Assembly (NCBI GenBank): GCA_964392775.1
Contig: CAYMRD010000014.1
Location: forward strand, 1-64,000
Reading direction: 5' to 3'
Length of the DNA: 64,000 bases
Source: UKL13-3 sp964392775
GTDB taxonomy: Bacteria > Bacteroidota > Bacteroidia > UKL13-3
Shown here: piece after piece, positions 17,045 through 26,855 of the stretch
Layout: the number at the start of each line of letters is the position of its first letter
Position numbering within the stretch: the stretch's first letter is position 1
Made by a program: the position numbers and the translations under genes
Notes under the pieces: generated by a model
Databases searched by the model: none
Told to the model about the DNA's origin: nothing
What the model saw: only the letters and a program-made list of their open reading frames with translations

Positions 17045-17773
17045 CTAATCGTTTGCCCAGGGCAAATTTCCGATATGGTGCATAAAACGTTGAATGACGT
17101 TGGCTTTCCGGTTGATGTATGCCGAGGGTTTGTCGGCTTTCCACCTGCGCGGGTTGGGTAAACATGCAGCAATCAGTGCCGACTCACGGGAGGTGAGTTT
17201 AGCGGCCGGTTTGTTAAAATAATGGTGGGAGGCTGCCTCCACACCGTAAATGCCATCGCCCATTTCGATGATGTTGATGTATACCTCCATGATTCGTTTT
17301 TTTGTCCACAACAGTTCAAGGGTTACTGTTATAATTACCTCAGGCACTTTTCGAATCCAACTGCGTTTGGGTGTAAAAAAAAGGTTTTTAGCTGTTTGTT
17401 GAGATATGGTACTTGCACCCCGCAATTTTTTGCCTCTCTTGAATCCGCGCTCAATGGAGTTTTTGATTTGCTCGAAATCAAACCCATAATGCTGAATGAA
17501 CTTAACATCTTCGGCTGTGATAACGGCTAAGCAAAACTTGTCCGACACATAATCAATGCTTTTCCAGTCTTTCGACAGTTTCATCGGTTTGCCATCTCGG
17601 AGTTGTTCGTATACTCTTACCAAGTGAAGAGGTGTAACCGGAACCGGCATAACCCTGTACAGAATAATAAAAAACATGGTGAGCTGAAAACCAAGGAGTA
17701 TCAGCATAAGCAGGTTTTGCCATCCTTTTTTGAGTAGGTTAACGATTTTGTTGCTTCCAGCTTTTTTTGCCAT
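17045..17773 (-). CDS. mtgA: Monofunctional biosynthetic peptidoglycan transglycosylase
   Basis: 242 residues. One N-terminal membrane anchor (residues ~18-40) is followed by a GT51 domain: VITAEDVKFIQHYGFD holds the catalytic Glu, and GASTISQQTAKNLF and RKVPEVIITVTLELLWTKKRI are the next conserved blocks. It polymerises lipid II glycan chains in the periplasm and lacks a transpeptidase domain. It converges with the REC gene after 10 nt. The upstream gap holds a MITE-like element. Confidence 0.92.
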   Translation of the reverse strand: MAKKAGSNKIVNLLKKGWQNLLMLILLGFQLTMFFIILYRVMPVPVTPLHLVRVYEQLRDGKPMKLSKDWKSIDYVSDKFCLAVITAEDVKFIQHYGFDFEQIKNSIERGFKRGKKLRGASTISQQTAKNLFFTPKRSWIRKVPEVIITVTLELLWTKKRIMEVYINIIEMGDGIYGVEAASHHYFNKPAAKLTSRESALIAACLPNPRRWKADKPSAYINRKANVIQRFMHHIGNLPWAND

Positions 17774-17850
17774 TCTGTTCGCAAGTATACTAAATGCTTA
17801 TGAATGATGGCATGCCTAAAATGGAAGAGGCTGTACAATAAAATAAAAAC

Positions 17851-17954
17851 TGACTATCGGAAAGATGTCAACTTGCTCTCGCGCACCCCTGCCCCTGGCG
17901 GGGACCAACCGCACACTTTCTAAAAGACTTGTGCAGGGGATATCCCGAGAGTCA
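17851..17954 (-). repeat. MITE-like palindromic repeat, copy A
   Basis: Begins TGACTATCGGAAAGATGTCA and ends TATCCCGAGAGTCA, with a core GCACACTTTCTAAAAGACTT that is the reverse complement of the core in the copy at 42442. Orientation is therefore opposite to that copy. It has lost some internal sequence (104 bp against 128-152). Confidence 0.8.
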
Positions 17955-18034
17955 ATAAATAAAAAAGGAACGACAGTGTCTCTTCCCATTTGGATTCTAC
18001 GTTTCCGAAACACATCTTTACCGCACAAACAATT

Positions 18035-18727
18035 ATGAACTGGCATACCTTCTGGCAAAGTCGATCCAAGCAACAAAACCCACTCTTGCAGGTTGGGCGT
18101 ACAGGTGGTTATGTTACCAATCAGGCTGATTTTTTAGAAACCTATGCTGCGTATGTTGCCCAACAAATTGGACTTACACCCGATGATGTATTGCTGGACG
18201 TATGTTGTGGCAATGGCCTGTTGACTTCATATCTGGCCAAACATTGCAAGGCTGTTTTAGGTGTTGATTTTTCGGAAAATCTTATTGCTCAGGCAAGTCA
18301 GATTCATTCATCATCAACCGTGTCGTTTATATGTGCGGATGCTTTATCACTCCGGCAACTTGAGCTAAAACACCCGACCGTTCATCAGCCATTCACCAAA
18401 TCAACCCTTTGTTTTTCGTTTCAGTATTTTGAAAGTGTGGCTTTGGGCAAGCAGGTGGTCGATGGTATTTTTCGACAAGGGCCATCTGTTTTGTTTTTGG
18501 GCGATGTGCCCGACCGCGACCGTTTTTTTAACTACTACAAATCGGTTAAGGATATGGCCCGCTTGCTTAAACAAATGCTGCTGCAACGCAATGATATGGG
18601 CAAATTTTGGAGTCGGGAAGAATTGTTGTTTATTGCCAAATCGCTTGGTAAACAAGGCCAAAAGCTGCTTCAGCCACCCTCGTTTCCATACTCGCATTAC
18701 CGCATGGATTTTCTGATAAACTCTTGA
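18035..18727 (+). CDS. Class I SAM-dependent methyltransferase
   Basis: 230 residues. Motif I is VLLDVCCGNGLL (residues 52-63), followed by an acidic end of strand 2 in LGVDFSENLI and ICADAL for motif II. The beginning MNWHTFWQSRS is similar to methyltransferases found near glycan-modification genes, but the substrate cannot be inferred. I chose ATG 18035; the frame extends to a TTG at 17990 close to the repeat, which looks unlikely. No close operon partner: DUF4290 follows after 93 bp. Confidence 0.8.
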   Translation: MNWHTFWQSRSKQQNPLLQVGRTGGYVTNQADFLETYAAYVAQQIGLTPDDVLLDVCCGNGLLTSYLAKHCKAVLGVDFSENLIAQASQIHSSSTVSFICADALSLRQLELKHPTVHQPFTKSTLCFSFQYFESVALGKQVVDGIFRQGPSVLFLGDVPDRDRFFNYYKSVKDMARLLKQMLLQRNDMGKFWSREELLFIAKSLGKQGQKLLQPPSFPYSHYRMDFLINS

Positions 18728-18820
18728 TAGCAACTCGGTCCGTTATAGCCCTTTTATACAGCCTTTGAGGTCTATATTTTGTGGGCAATATTGGCATAAA
18801 AACTTTATCTTGCGCAACTC

Positions 18821-19543
18821 ATGGAATCAATAATAGACGTAGAATACAATACCCAACGCGAGCATTTACTTATTTCGGAATATGGCCGCAATATTCAGAA
18901 GATGGTCAATTTTGCGATGGCGGAAACCAATCGCGAGCGCAGAACCGTATTGGCCAATGCTCTGATTGCCCTAATGGGCAGCCTGAACCCGCAGTTGCGT
19001 GATGTGGCTGATTACAAACACAAATTGTGGGATCACTTATTTATCATCTCCGATTTTAAGCTGGATGTGGATTGCCCGTACCCATTGCCAACGCGGGAGA
19101 GTGTGTTCCGCAAGCCGGATTTGATGGATTATCCTCAGAACAAAATCCGTTTCCGATTTTACGGCAAAAACATTGTTAAGATGATTGAAGCTGCAACCGA
19201 GATGGAAGAAGGGGCGATGAAAACAACTTTCATCAACCTCATCGGTTCATTCATGAAAAATGCATGTAAAAGCTGGAATGCCGAAACCTTATCGGATGAA
19301 GAAATATTAGCTCATCTGGAGATGTTGAGCGATGGCAAGATAAGAATGGTTGACAATGAAAATGTAGAATTCAGAACTGCAAACTTCAATACCAATCCGA
19401 ACAGCAGTGTCAATAAAAACAACCGTAACTTTAAGAACCGCAACTTCAAAAACCGTAACAATAACAACGGTGGCGGAAACCGCAATGCTGGAGGCAGTAA
19501 TCGTAATTTCAGGAATAACAATAACAACAAGAATAGAGGATAG
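18821..19543 (+). CDS. DUF4290 family protein with Asn-rich tail
   Basis: 240 residues. Residues 1-185 match the Bacteroidota-restricted DUF4290 pattern (EYNTQREHLLISEYGRNIQK, then DCPYPLPTRESVF and GSFMKNACKSWN). The tail after ~195 is low complexity, dominated by Asn, Arg, Gly and Lys (KNRNFKNRNNNNGGG), suggestive of a disordered nucleic-acid-binding segment. Function is unknown. Its position upstream of leuS may be incidental because a microsatellite with an assembly gap separates them. Confidence 0.85.
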   Translation: MESIIDVEYNTQREHLLISEYGRNIQKMVNFAMAETNRERRTVLANALIALMGSLNPQLRDVADYKHKLWDHLFIISDFKLDVDCPYPLPTRESVFRKPDLMDYPQNKIRFRFYGKNIVKMIEAATEMEEGAMKTTFINLIGSFMKNACKSWNAETLSDEEILAHLEMLSDGKIRMVDNENVEFRTANFNTNPNSSVNKNNRNFKNRNFKNRNNNNGGGNRNAGGSNRNFRNNNNNKNRG

Positions 19544-19551
19544 AAGTTGGA

Positions 19552-19852
19552 TGATGGATGTTAGATGATGGATGTTGGAAGATAGAAGATAGAAGATAGA
19601 AGATAGAAGATAGAAGATAGAAGATAGAAGATNNNNNNNNNNNNNNNNNNNNNNNNNNNNNNNNNNNNNNNNNNNNNNNNNNNNNNNNNNNNNNNNNNNN
19701 NNNNNNNNNNNNNNNNNNNNNNNNNNNNNNNNGAAGATAGAAGATAGAAGATAGAAGATAGAAGATAGAAGATAGAAGATAGAAGATGGAAGATAGAAGA
19801 TGGAAGATGGAAGATGGAAGATAGAAGATAGAAGATAGAAGATAGAAGTTGT
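19552..19852. repeat. GAAGATA microsatellite
   Basis: Tandem 7-mers of GAAGATA (with occasional GAAGATG) run from the end of the DUF4290 gene to just before leuS, broken by the assembly gap. No gene is visible. The same word family (TTGGATGTTAGATGATAGAAG) recurs at 37890-37955 and 38396-38546. Confidence 0.9.
19633..19732. other. Assembly gap of 100 Ns
   Basis: Exactly 100 Ns, the conventional filler for a gap of unknown size. It is flanked on both sides by the same GAAGATA unit, so the true repeat length is not known. Confidence 0.98.
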
Positions 19853-19900
19853 CTACTCAATAACGTATTAACTCAATAACTTCTCTACTCATTTGGACGC

Positions 19901-22717
19901 ATGAAAGAGTATAACTTTACAGAAATTGAACAGAAGTGGCAGGATTACTGGAGAGCCAATAACACTTATAAAGTAGCCGAGAATACGGTCAAACCTAAAT
20001 GCTATGTGCTGGATATGTTTCCGTATCCGAGTGGTGCGGGGTTGCATGTGGGGCATCCGTTGGGGTATATTGCATCTGATATTTACGCGCGGTTTAAACG
20101 ATTGACCGGATACAACGTTTTGCATCCGATGGGATATGATTCGTTTGGATTACCGGCTGAGCAATATGCCATTCAAACCGGTCAACATCCGGCTATTACC
20201 ACCGGACAAAATATAGCACGTTACCGCGAGCAACTGGATAAGCTGGGCTTCAGCTACGACTGGAGCCGTGAGGTGCGTACCTCTGATCCATCGTATTACA
20301 AATGGACACAATGGATTTTTATTCAACTCTACAATTCGTGGTATAATCCCGCAACCGATAAAGCCGAACCGATTGAATCGCTGGTGAAACTGTTCGAAAC
20401 CAAAGGGTTTTCGGGCGTTGATGATTCGGTATTAACCGGAGGCATTGAACTGGATTTTCCTTCGTTTACTGCCGCCAACTGGAAGTCATTTTCGGAAGAA
20501 GAGAAACAAAAAATATTACTTGGATTCAGGTTGGCTTACCTGAGTGAGGCTTATGTAAACTGGTGTCCGCAACTGGGAACAGTTCTGAGCAATGATGAAG
20601 TGAAAGATGGCGTGAGCGAACGTGGCGGGTATCCGGTAGAACGTAAGCTGATGAACCAATGGAGCATGCGCATCACGGCTTATGCCAGCCGTTTGTTAAA
20701 CGATTTGGAAGGATTGGACTGGCCTGAGAGTTTGAAAGAAACACAACGTAACTGGATTGGAAAATCACAGGGCGCGAGTGTGAATTTTAAAATACAGGAC
20801 CGTCAGTTTGATATTGAAGTATTCACCACCCGTCCCGATACAATTTTTGGCGTTAGTTTTATTGCCATTGCACCCGAGTATGAGTTCATTGATGATTTGA
20901 TGCATCCTGCATACTTAGACGATATTCAATCGTATATAGAGCAGGCTAAAAACCGCAGCGAACGCGAGCGTATGGCCGATGTCAAACGTATATCAGGAGT
21001 GTTTACCGGTATGTATGCCTTGCATCCGTTTACGGGACAAGAAGTTCCTATTTGGGTGGCCGACTATGTTTTGGCAGGATATGGAACCGGAGCGGTGATG
21101 GGCGTTCCGGCACACGACTCGCGTGATTTTGCTTTTGCCCGCTATTTTAATCTGCCTGTTGTTCCGGTTGTGGCTGTTCCCGAAGGGCACGACCTCAGCA
21201 TCGAATCATACGATGCCAAGGAAGGAATCATGATCAATTCTGATTTCTTAAATGGCATTGATGTGAAGAAGGCCATGAAAAAGGCAATCGAGTTTATTGA
21301 AAAAGCAGGTTTTGGAAAAGGAAAAACCAATTACCGTTTGCGGGATGCCATTTTTGGTCGCCAGCGGTATTGGGGCGAACCAATTCCTGTATATTACAAA
21401 AACAATATTCCGTATTGTTTGCCTGAAAGTGCTTTGCCTTTGGAATTACCGGCCATTGATTCATTTTTACCTACTGCCGAAGGCGAACCTCCATTGGCGC
21501 GTGCCGGTAAGTGGATGTGGAATGAGGAGAAACAATGTGTAGATACGGAAGGTTACCCGATAGAAATTACAACTATGCCGGGATGGGCGGGTTCATCGTG
21601 GTATTTTCTGCGGTATATGGATCCCGGCAATACAACTGCATTTGCCGACAGCAAAATGGTGAACTATTGGAAAGGTGTAGATCTATACTTGGGTGGTAGC
21701 GAACATGCCACCGGGCATTTATTGTACGTGCGTTTCTGGACCAAGTTTTTATACGACCGTGGTTTGATTCCGGTTAGAGAACCTGCTAAAAAGCTCATCA
21801 ACCAGGGGATGATTCAGGGCAGGAGCAATTTTGTATACCGCGTTAAAGACTCCAATAAGTTTGTATCGTATGGGTTGAAAGCAACCTACGACACAACGGC
21901 CATTCATGTTGATGTAAACATTGTAAAAAATGATGAATTAGATATTGATGCATTTAGAGCATGGCGCGAAGATTTTAAAAATGCCGAGTTCATTTTAGAA
22001 GACGGCAAATACATCTGCGGCAGCGAAGTGGAGAAAATGAGCAAGTCGAAACACAATGTGGTGACACCTGATAATATTGTGGTTGACTACGGAGCCGATA
22101 CCCTGCGTTTGTATGAAATGTTTTTAGGTCCGCTTGAACAAAGCAAACCCTGGAGCACACAAGGGATTGAAGGTGTATTGCGCTTCCTGAAAAAACTGTG
22201 GAAATTGTTTTACAATGCCGAAGGACAACTGTTGGTTTCCGATGAACCTGCCAGCAAAAAAGAATTGAAGGTATTGCATAAACTCATCAAAAAAGTTGCT
22301 GAGGATATCGAGAACTTCTCGTTCAATACTTCAGTGCCGGCCTTTATGATTTGTGTAAACGAACTCACTGAGTTAAAATCGAGCAAGAAAGAAATTTTAG
22401 AGAAGCTGGTGATTTGTTTAAGCCCGTATGCTCCGCATATTGCCGAAGAATTGTGGCAAACACTGGGCAATCAAACCAGTGTGGTGGATGCTGTTTATCC
22501 TGAGTTTAAACCAGAATACCTGATTGAAGATTCTTTCAGTTATCCAATTTCTATCAACGGTAAACACCGCATGAATATGGAATTTAGCTTAACGATGCCT
22601 CAGGCAGAAGTGGAGCAAGCTGTTTTGGCTGATGAGTCGGTGCAGAAATGGCTCGAAGGCAAAACACCTAAGAAAATTGTGTTTGTAAAAGGTAAGATTC
22701 TGAATATGGTTGTGTGA
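19901..22717 (+). CDS. leuS: Leucyl-tRNA synthetase
   Basis: 938 residues, full length. The class I HIGH motif is HVGH at 49-52 within PYPSGAGLHVGHPLGY, and KMSKS is at 712-716. The CP1 editing domain is present (FTTRPDTIFGVSF, GYGTGAVMGVPAHDSRDF), and a tail after YPISINGKHRMNMEF carries the C-terminal tRNA-contact domain. It charges tRNA-Leu. The insertion between residues ~140 and 190 (SLVKLFETKGFSGVDDS) is normal in Bacteroidota. ATG 19901 lies 49 nt after the microsatellite. Confidence 0.97.
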   Translation: MKEYNFTEIEQKWQDYWRANNTYKVAENTVKPKCYVLDMFPYPSGAGLHVGHPLGYIASDIYARFKRLTGYNVLHPMGYDSFGLPAEQYAIQTGQHPAITTGQNIARYREQLDKLGFSYDWSREVRTSDPSYYKWTQWIFIQLYNSWYNPATDKAEPIESLVKLFETKGFSGVDDSVLTGGIELDFPSFTAANWKSFSEEEKQKILLGFRLAYLSEAYVNWCPQLGTVLSNDEVKDGVSERGGYPVERKLMNQWSMRITAYASRLLNDLEGLDWPESLKETQRNWIGKSQGASVNFKIQDRQFDIEVFTTRPDTIFGVSFIAIAPEYEFIDDLMHPAYLDDIQSYIEQAKNRSERERMADVKRISGVFTGMYALHPFTGQEVPIWVADYVLAGYGTGAVMGVPAHDSRDFAFARYFNLPVVPVVAVPEGHDLSIESYDAKEGIMINSDFLNGIDVKKAMKKAIEFIEKAGFGKGKTNYRLRDAIFGRQRYWGEPIPVYYKNNIPYCLPESALPLELPAIDSFLPTAEGEPPLARAGKWMWNEEKQCVDTEGYPIEITTMPGWAGSSWYFLRYMDPGNTTAFADSKMVNYWKGVDLYLGGSEHATGHLLYVRFWTKFLYDRGLIPVREPAKKLINQGMIQGRSNFVYRVKDSNKFVSYGLKATYDTTAIHVDVNIVKNDELDIDAFRAWREDFKNAEFILEDGKYICGSEVEKMSKSKHNVVTPDNIVVDYGADTLRLYEMFLGPLEQSKPWSTQGIEGVLRFLKKLWKLFYNAEGQLLVSDEPASKKELKVLHKLIKKVAEDIENFSFNTSVPAFMICVNELTELKSSKKEILEKLVICLSPYAPHIAEELWQTLGNQTSVVDAVYPEFKPEYLIEDSFSYPISINGKHRMNMEFSLTMPQAEVEQAVLADESVQKWLEGKTPKKIVFVKGKILNMVV

Positions 22718-22970
22718 GGAAAGTTCATAGTTGATAGATCATGGTTCATAGCAGTAGGTCCATCAACATTATTAATACATTAAGTAACTAAGTAATTGAG
22801 TAGTTAAGTAATTAGGTAAATACGTATTAGAATGTGATTTACTTAACCAACTTAATTACTTAATCCACCAAGTATAATAATATTGAATAGAAGACGAGTT
22901 TCTACTCAATTAACATTATTAACCAATCAACATCCAACATCATTAACACACTCAACACAATTAACACTCC
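22718..22970. repeat. Low-complexity intergenic region upstream of truB
   Basis: About 250 bp of T/A-rich short words (TAAGTAACTAAGTAATTGAG, ATTAACACACTCAACACAAT) with no ORF. The words belong to the same dispersed families as at 23707, 26411 and 34240. They run to within ten codons of the conserved truB sequence. Confidence 0.7.
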
Positions 22971-23001
22971 TTTTGCATTCGATTTCGAACAAGGTGTCGT
23001 T

Positions 23002-23706
23002 ATGCTTATTGATAAGCAGCTGGAGTGGACTTCGTTTGATGCAGTGAACAAAATGAAGTATGCGTTGCTGGGATACTTGCGCAAAGAGATTGAAGCCGGG
23101 CGACATACGCTTGTGCATGGACAAAAACTGCGCATCAAAATTGGTCATGCCGGAACCCTTGACCCGCTGGCCAGTGGATTGCTGATTGTATGCATCGGCA
23201 AACAAACCAAAAATATTGATTCGTATATGGGGCGTGATAAGGAGTATACCGGAAGTTTTTTTCTGGGTGCTACAACTCCTTCCTTTGATCTGGAAACGGA
23301 AGTTCAAGCTGCGGGTTCAATTGAATCCATCACTCCCGAACACATTCATCAAACAGCATTGCGGTTTACAGGTGAACAGCAACAGTTTCCTCCGGTGTAT
23401 TCGGCCATCAAAAAAGATGGGAAACGTTTGTATGAATCGGCTAGAGCGGGTAAAGAAGTTGAACTGGAATCACGCACAGTTGTGATACATGAATTTGAAA
23501 TTACGAAGATTGAATTGCCATTGGTGTATTTCCGAATTGTATGTGGCAAAGGAACCTATATCCGTTCTGTTGCCAACGATTTTGGTGCGGCACTCGGATG
23601 TGGAGCTTACCTCAACAGCTTGCGCAGAACAAAAATTGGGGAGTTTGATGTGAAGGATGCTATTACCGTTGAGCAGTTTAATGATTGGGTGAAAGCGGGG
23701 GAGTAG
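23002..23706 (+). CDS. truB: tRNA pseudouridine(55) synthase
   Basis: 234 residues from ATG 23002. The catalytic Asp lies in GHAGTLDPLASGLL, and WTSFDAVNKMK, YTGSFFLGATTPSFDLE and CGKGTYIRSVANDFG are family blocks. It isomerises U55 in tRNA T-loops. Ten codons upstream of the ATG (FAFDFEQGVV) are in frame and resemble the conserved start of Bacteroidota TruB, so the annotated start probably truncates the protein; an ATT at 22960 is the only nearby non-standard candidate I see. The motif reads LIDKQ where KP is usual. Confidence 0.92.
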   Translation: MLIDKQLEWTSFDAVNKMKYALLGYLRKEIEAGRHTLVHGQKLRIKIGHAGTLDPLASGLLIVCIGKQTKNIDSYMGRDKEYTGSFFLGATTPSFDLETEVQAAGSIESITPEHIHQTALRFTGEQQQFPPVYSAIKKDGKRLYESARAGKEVELESRTVVIHEFEITKIELPLVYFRIVCGKGTYIRSVANDFGAALGCGAYLNSLRRTKIGEFDVKDAITVEQFNDWVKAGE

Positions 23707-24019
23707 TTGGGGATGTTAATTGTGTTGATTGGTTAATTGTGTAGGCATTTGTTTCCAATTCGTCATTGACTGTTTGATGTTCGAGGTTTGATGTTCGAAG
23801 TTTTATTCTAAAATCAGTATTCTGAATTCATTATTCGTTATTCATCATTGAATGTCGGCAGTTAGAATCTACTTAAATTAGATATTTTGCGCAAGGGTTT
23901 CCTTTAGGGTTAGGGGTGCGGCAGGAATTTGCACACTGCTTACTTTCCTTTTGCCTACTTGATTCAGTTCTCGATACAAGCTCCATACACAAATCTATCC
24001 CAAGGCTTACTCGAACTGA
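23707..24019. other. Gene-free gap between truB and mutS2
   Basis: 313 bp without a credible ORF. It holds low-complexity words (GTTTGATGTTCGAGGTTTGA, ATTCATTATTCGTTATTCATC) and, at about 23967-24021, a diverged unit of the TTCTCGATAC...ACTCGAACTGAC family seen at 32570 and 34104. Confidence 0.6.
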
Positions 24020-26410
24020 CTACGTCTTCAGCGTCACAATACTCACACCATCACCGCCCATCTCAATATGTTCGTGTTTGAAGCTTACCACAAACGGACT
24101 GCTTTGCAAAAACTCTTTCACCAGCTTGCGCAAAATGCCATAGCCTTGTCCGTGTACAATACGCACTTCTTTAAACCCAAGCAAATAGGCATCATCAATA
24201 AACTCCTGAACCTGACGCATAGCGTCTTCTCCTCGGGTACCGATGATGTTCAACTCGGTTTGGAAATGCTGCATCTTGCTGTTTAAATCAACACCCTGTG
24301 TTTGCTTTCGCTGCTCTTCCTTTTTAGGAGCTTTAACGGTTTGCAGTTTTTTTAGGTCCACCCAGCTGCGCAATTCGCCAAAGGCTACAAGCGCTTTGTT
24401 TTTGTTGAGCTCAACCACTTCTCCTGTATTGGTTTGACCAACGATTTGCACATGAGAACCCACTTCAACAGGACCTGAGTGCAATACAGTTGTTGCGATG
24501 GGTTGTGGTTTAGGAGCATCCACTTTGCTTTTTGTTTTGAGCTCATCCACCTCTTGTTTGATTTCGGAGCGAACCTTTCGGATGGTTTCGGTATCGGCTT
24601 TTTTCTCCCGGATTTCGCGAATGGTATTTTCAATTCTACTATTGGCTTCCGAGATAATGGATAACGCTTCCTGCCGGGCATCCGTTAACAATTTTCTGCG
24701 GTTGGTATCAAGGTCGGTTTTGAGTTTGGTATACTCGTCAATAAGCTGTTTCGATTTTTCTTCTTTCTCGGCAAAACGTTTTTTGAGTTCGTGCACATGG
24801 GCTTTTTCTTTCTCGAGGTCGATTAATAAATCATCAACACGTTTTTGTTTATCGCCCACCTTGCCTTTGGCATATTCAATGATTGGTTGCGAGAGTCCCG
24901 TTTTCTGCGCAATCTCAAAGGCATACGAGCTTCCGGGTTTGCCAATCTCCAACACATACAACGGTTGCATTTTGCTGTTGTCGAACAACATGCACGCGTT
25001 TTCCAATCCTTTGGCATTGGATGCAAAGTTTTTAAGGTTGCTGTAATGGGTTGTTACCACACCAAAAGCATGTTTCTCATTCAACCGGTTGAGGATGGCT
25101 TCGGCCAACGGACCGCCAAACTGAGGGTCGGTTCCGGTTCCAAACTCATCAATCAGAAACAAGGTTTTGCTATCGGCAAACTCCGTAAAATATTTCATGT
25201 GCAGCAAGTGAGAGCTGTACGTACTCAAATCATTTTCGATGGACTGTTCATCACCAATATCAACCAGCATATCCGAAAACAATCCCACTTCCGAGTGACT
25301 TTTGCAAGGCACCAATAAGCCGCATTGCAACATGTATTGCAGGAGTCCGATGGTTTTAAGACATACGGATTTTCCTCCGGCATTGGGTCCCGATATTACC
25401 AATATTCTTTTTTCGCGGGTGAGCACAGCCGTCAGCGGAACCACCGGTAATCCTGCTTTTTGGTGGTTGAGTTTGAGCAGCGGATGATAGGCATCTACCC
25501 AATGCGCTTGTGCGTATTTATGAAGGATGGGCATATCAGCATCCAGTTCAATGGCCAGTAATGCTTTGGCCCGGATAAAATCAACCAGACCTAAACGTTG
25601 CAGGTAGCTTGACAGCTCAGGCAAATCGGGACGAATGCGGCTGGTCAATTCTATGAGGATTCGTTCCTTCTCACGCTTATAGGCGATTTGCAGTTCGCGA
25701 ATCACATTATTGGTTTCAAATACTTCAGTCGGTTCGAGGTAAATGGTTTGTCCGGTTGACGATTCATCATGCACCAATCCCGGAATTTTACGTTTGTGTT
25801 CGGCCAGTACCGGCAACACCAAACGGCCGTCACGCACCGAAATACCCGAGTCCGCCAGCCAGCCTTCTTTATTGGCTTTGTCGAATAAGTTGTTTAACCG
25901 TCTGCGAACTTCTTTTTCTTTTTCGTTGATGGCTGATGATAATTTAGAGAGTTCGGGTGAAGCATTGGGACGCATATCACCTTTATCATCTATGATTTTT
26001 TCGATGCTTTTGCCCAGCGACTGGTTAAACCGGATGCCTCCGAACAAGGCTGCCAGTTGGGCATAACGGTCAGTACGTTGTTCGAAGTATTTGCAGATAT
26101 TGCCAAACGTATTGAGCAATAAACGCAGTTGGTGAAATTCGCTTTCGGTTAAAAAAGTTCCTTCAATCGAAGCTTTTTGCAAATACCCTTCAATATTGTA
26201 ATAGTGTTCGGCAGGGAAGGGAGTATCTTCAATCAGTATGGTTTTAAATTCCTTCACCTGAAGCAATAAACGCTCGAGGACATCATAGCGGTTGACAAAC
26301 CGTATTTTGCCAACATACTGTTGACCCATTTCGGAGATACACTTGTTTAACAGCAGTTGTTTGAGTTGGTCGAACTCAAGTTTTTGTTCTATATGTTTGG
26401 GATAAGGCAA
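24020..26410 (-). CDS. mutS2: Endonuclease MutS2
   Basis: 796 residues. MutS-type core and clamp helices are followed by the ABC ATPase with Walker A ISGPNAGGKS near residue 340 and a Walker B region LFLIDEFGTGTDP. A long charged coiled coil (~515-630) comes next, and a C-terminal Smr nuclease domain ends with VRIVHGQGYGILRKLVKEFL. MutS2 acts on recombination intermediates and, in some bacteria, on collided ribosomes. It has no mismatch-recognition domain. It is convergent with truB and faces low-complexity DNA on both sides. Confidence 0.95.
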   Translation of the reverse strand: MPYPKHIEQKLEFDQLKQLLLNKCISEMGQQYVGKIRFVNRYDVLERLLLQVKEFKTILIEDTPFPAEHYYNIEGYLQKASIEGTFLTESEFHQLRLLLNTFGNICKYFEQRTDRYAQLAALFGGIRFNQSLGKSIEKIIDDKGDMRPNASPELSKLSSAINEKEKEVRRRLNNLFDKANKEGWLADSGISVRDGRLVLPVLAEHKRKIPGLVHDESSTGQTIYLEPTEVFETNNVIRELQIAYKREKERILIELTSRIRPDLPELSSYLQRLGLVDFIRAKALLAIELDADMPILHKYAQAHWVDAYHPLLKLNHQKAGLPVVPLTAVLTREKRILVISGPNAGGKSVCLKTIGLLQYMLQCGLLVPCKSHSEVGLFSDMLVDIGDEQSIENDLSTYSSHLLHMKYFTEFADSKTLFLIDEFGTGTDPQFGGPLAEAILNRLNEKHAFGVVTTHYSNLKNFASNAKGLENACMLFDNSKMQPLYVLEIGKPGSSYAFEIAQKTGLSQPIIEYAKGKVGDKQKRVDDLLIDLEKEKAHVHELKKRFAEKEEKSKQLIDEYTKLKTDLDTNRRKLLTDARQEALSIISEANSRIENTIREIREKKADTETIRKVRSEIKQEVDELKTKSKVDAPKPQPIATTVLHSGPVEVGSHVQIVGQTNTGEVVELNKNKALVAFGELRSWVDLKKLQTVKAPKKEEQRKQTQGVDLNSKMQHFQTELNIIGTRGEDAMRQVQEFIDDAYLLGFKEVRIVHGQGYGILRKLVKEFLQSSPFVVSFKHEHIEMGGDGVSIVTLKT

Positions 26411-26490
26411 GGGGGAAGAGTTGAGAGGTGAGAATTGAGAGTAAAGAATTAAGAATTGAGAGAAAAGAGTAAAGAATTAAGAGTAAAGAG
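26411..26490. repeat. Low-complexity AGAATTGAGAGTAAAGAATTAAG repeat
   Basis: Direct variants of GAGAATTGAGAGTAAAG fill the gap between the DUF4296 gene and mutS2. Reverse-complement words of the same family occur inside yggS (27381-27451), and similar words lie at 45655-45690. Confidence 0.8.
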
Positions 26491-26493
26491 GGC

Positions 26494-26841
26494 TTATTTA
26501 CCGAGGTACTGGGTTTCGGTGCTGCTGAGTTTGGTGATTACTTCGGCATATACCGAGTCGAGTTGTTCGGGGTTTTGTTTGTAGAACTCAAGACTTGCAG
26601 TAAATTGTTGTTTGTTGGTATTGTGCTTTTTTAAGATAAACTCCCTGTAACTAATGGCTTCCTGATTGGCACTATCAGGTAGTAAAGCTTTGCTGGTGGT
26701 AATGGCATCAGCAATATGCATATCGGCAATAATACCGCTCATTTGCGATTGGGTTAATAAATCGGAGGGGGCTTTGGGTTTATCTGGAGCACAGCCCACA
26801 AATACCCATAATAATATGAACAGATAAGAATATTTTTGCAC
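26494..26841 (-). CDS. DUF4296 lipoprotein
   Basis: 115 residues. A lipoprotein signal with VFVGC (Cys17) is followed by the DUF4296 core, SQMSGIIADMHIADA, and the later YREFILKKHNTNKQQFTASLEF block written here in part as REFILKKHNT. The family is restricted to Bacteroidota and has no assigned function. It is divergent from yggS with only 14 bp between the starts, so the two genes share a compact promoter region. Confidence 0.85.
   Translation of the reverse strand: MQKYSYLFILLWVFVGCAPDKPKAPSDLLTQSQMSGIIADMHIADAITTSKALLPDSANQEAISYREFILKKHNTNKQQFTASLEFYKQNPEQLDSVYAEVITKLSSTETQYLGK
26831..26838 (+). promoter_or_regulatory. -7 box for yggS
   Basis: TATTTTTG fits TAnnTTTG and lies 17 nt before the yggS ATG, inside the first codons of the divergent DUF4296 gene. 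No clear -33 element was found. Confidence 0.4.
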
Positions 26842-26855
26842 CTTGTATAACGGTT

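Noticed and set aside
19552..19852. CRISPR-like array
   Set aside because: Units are 7 bp without spacers, so it is a microsatellite; no cas genes nearby.
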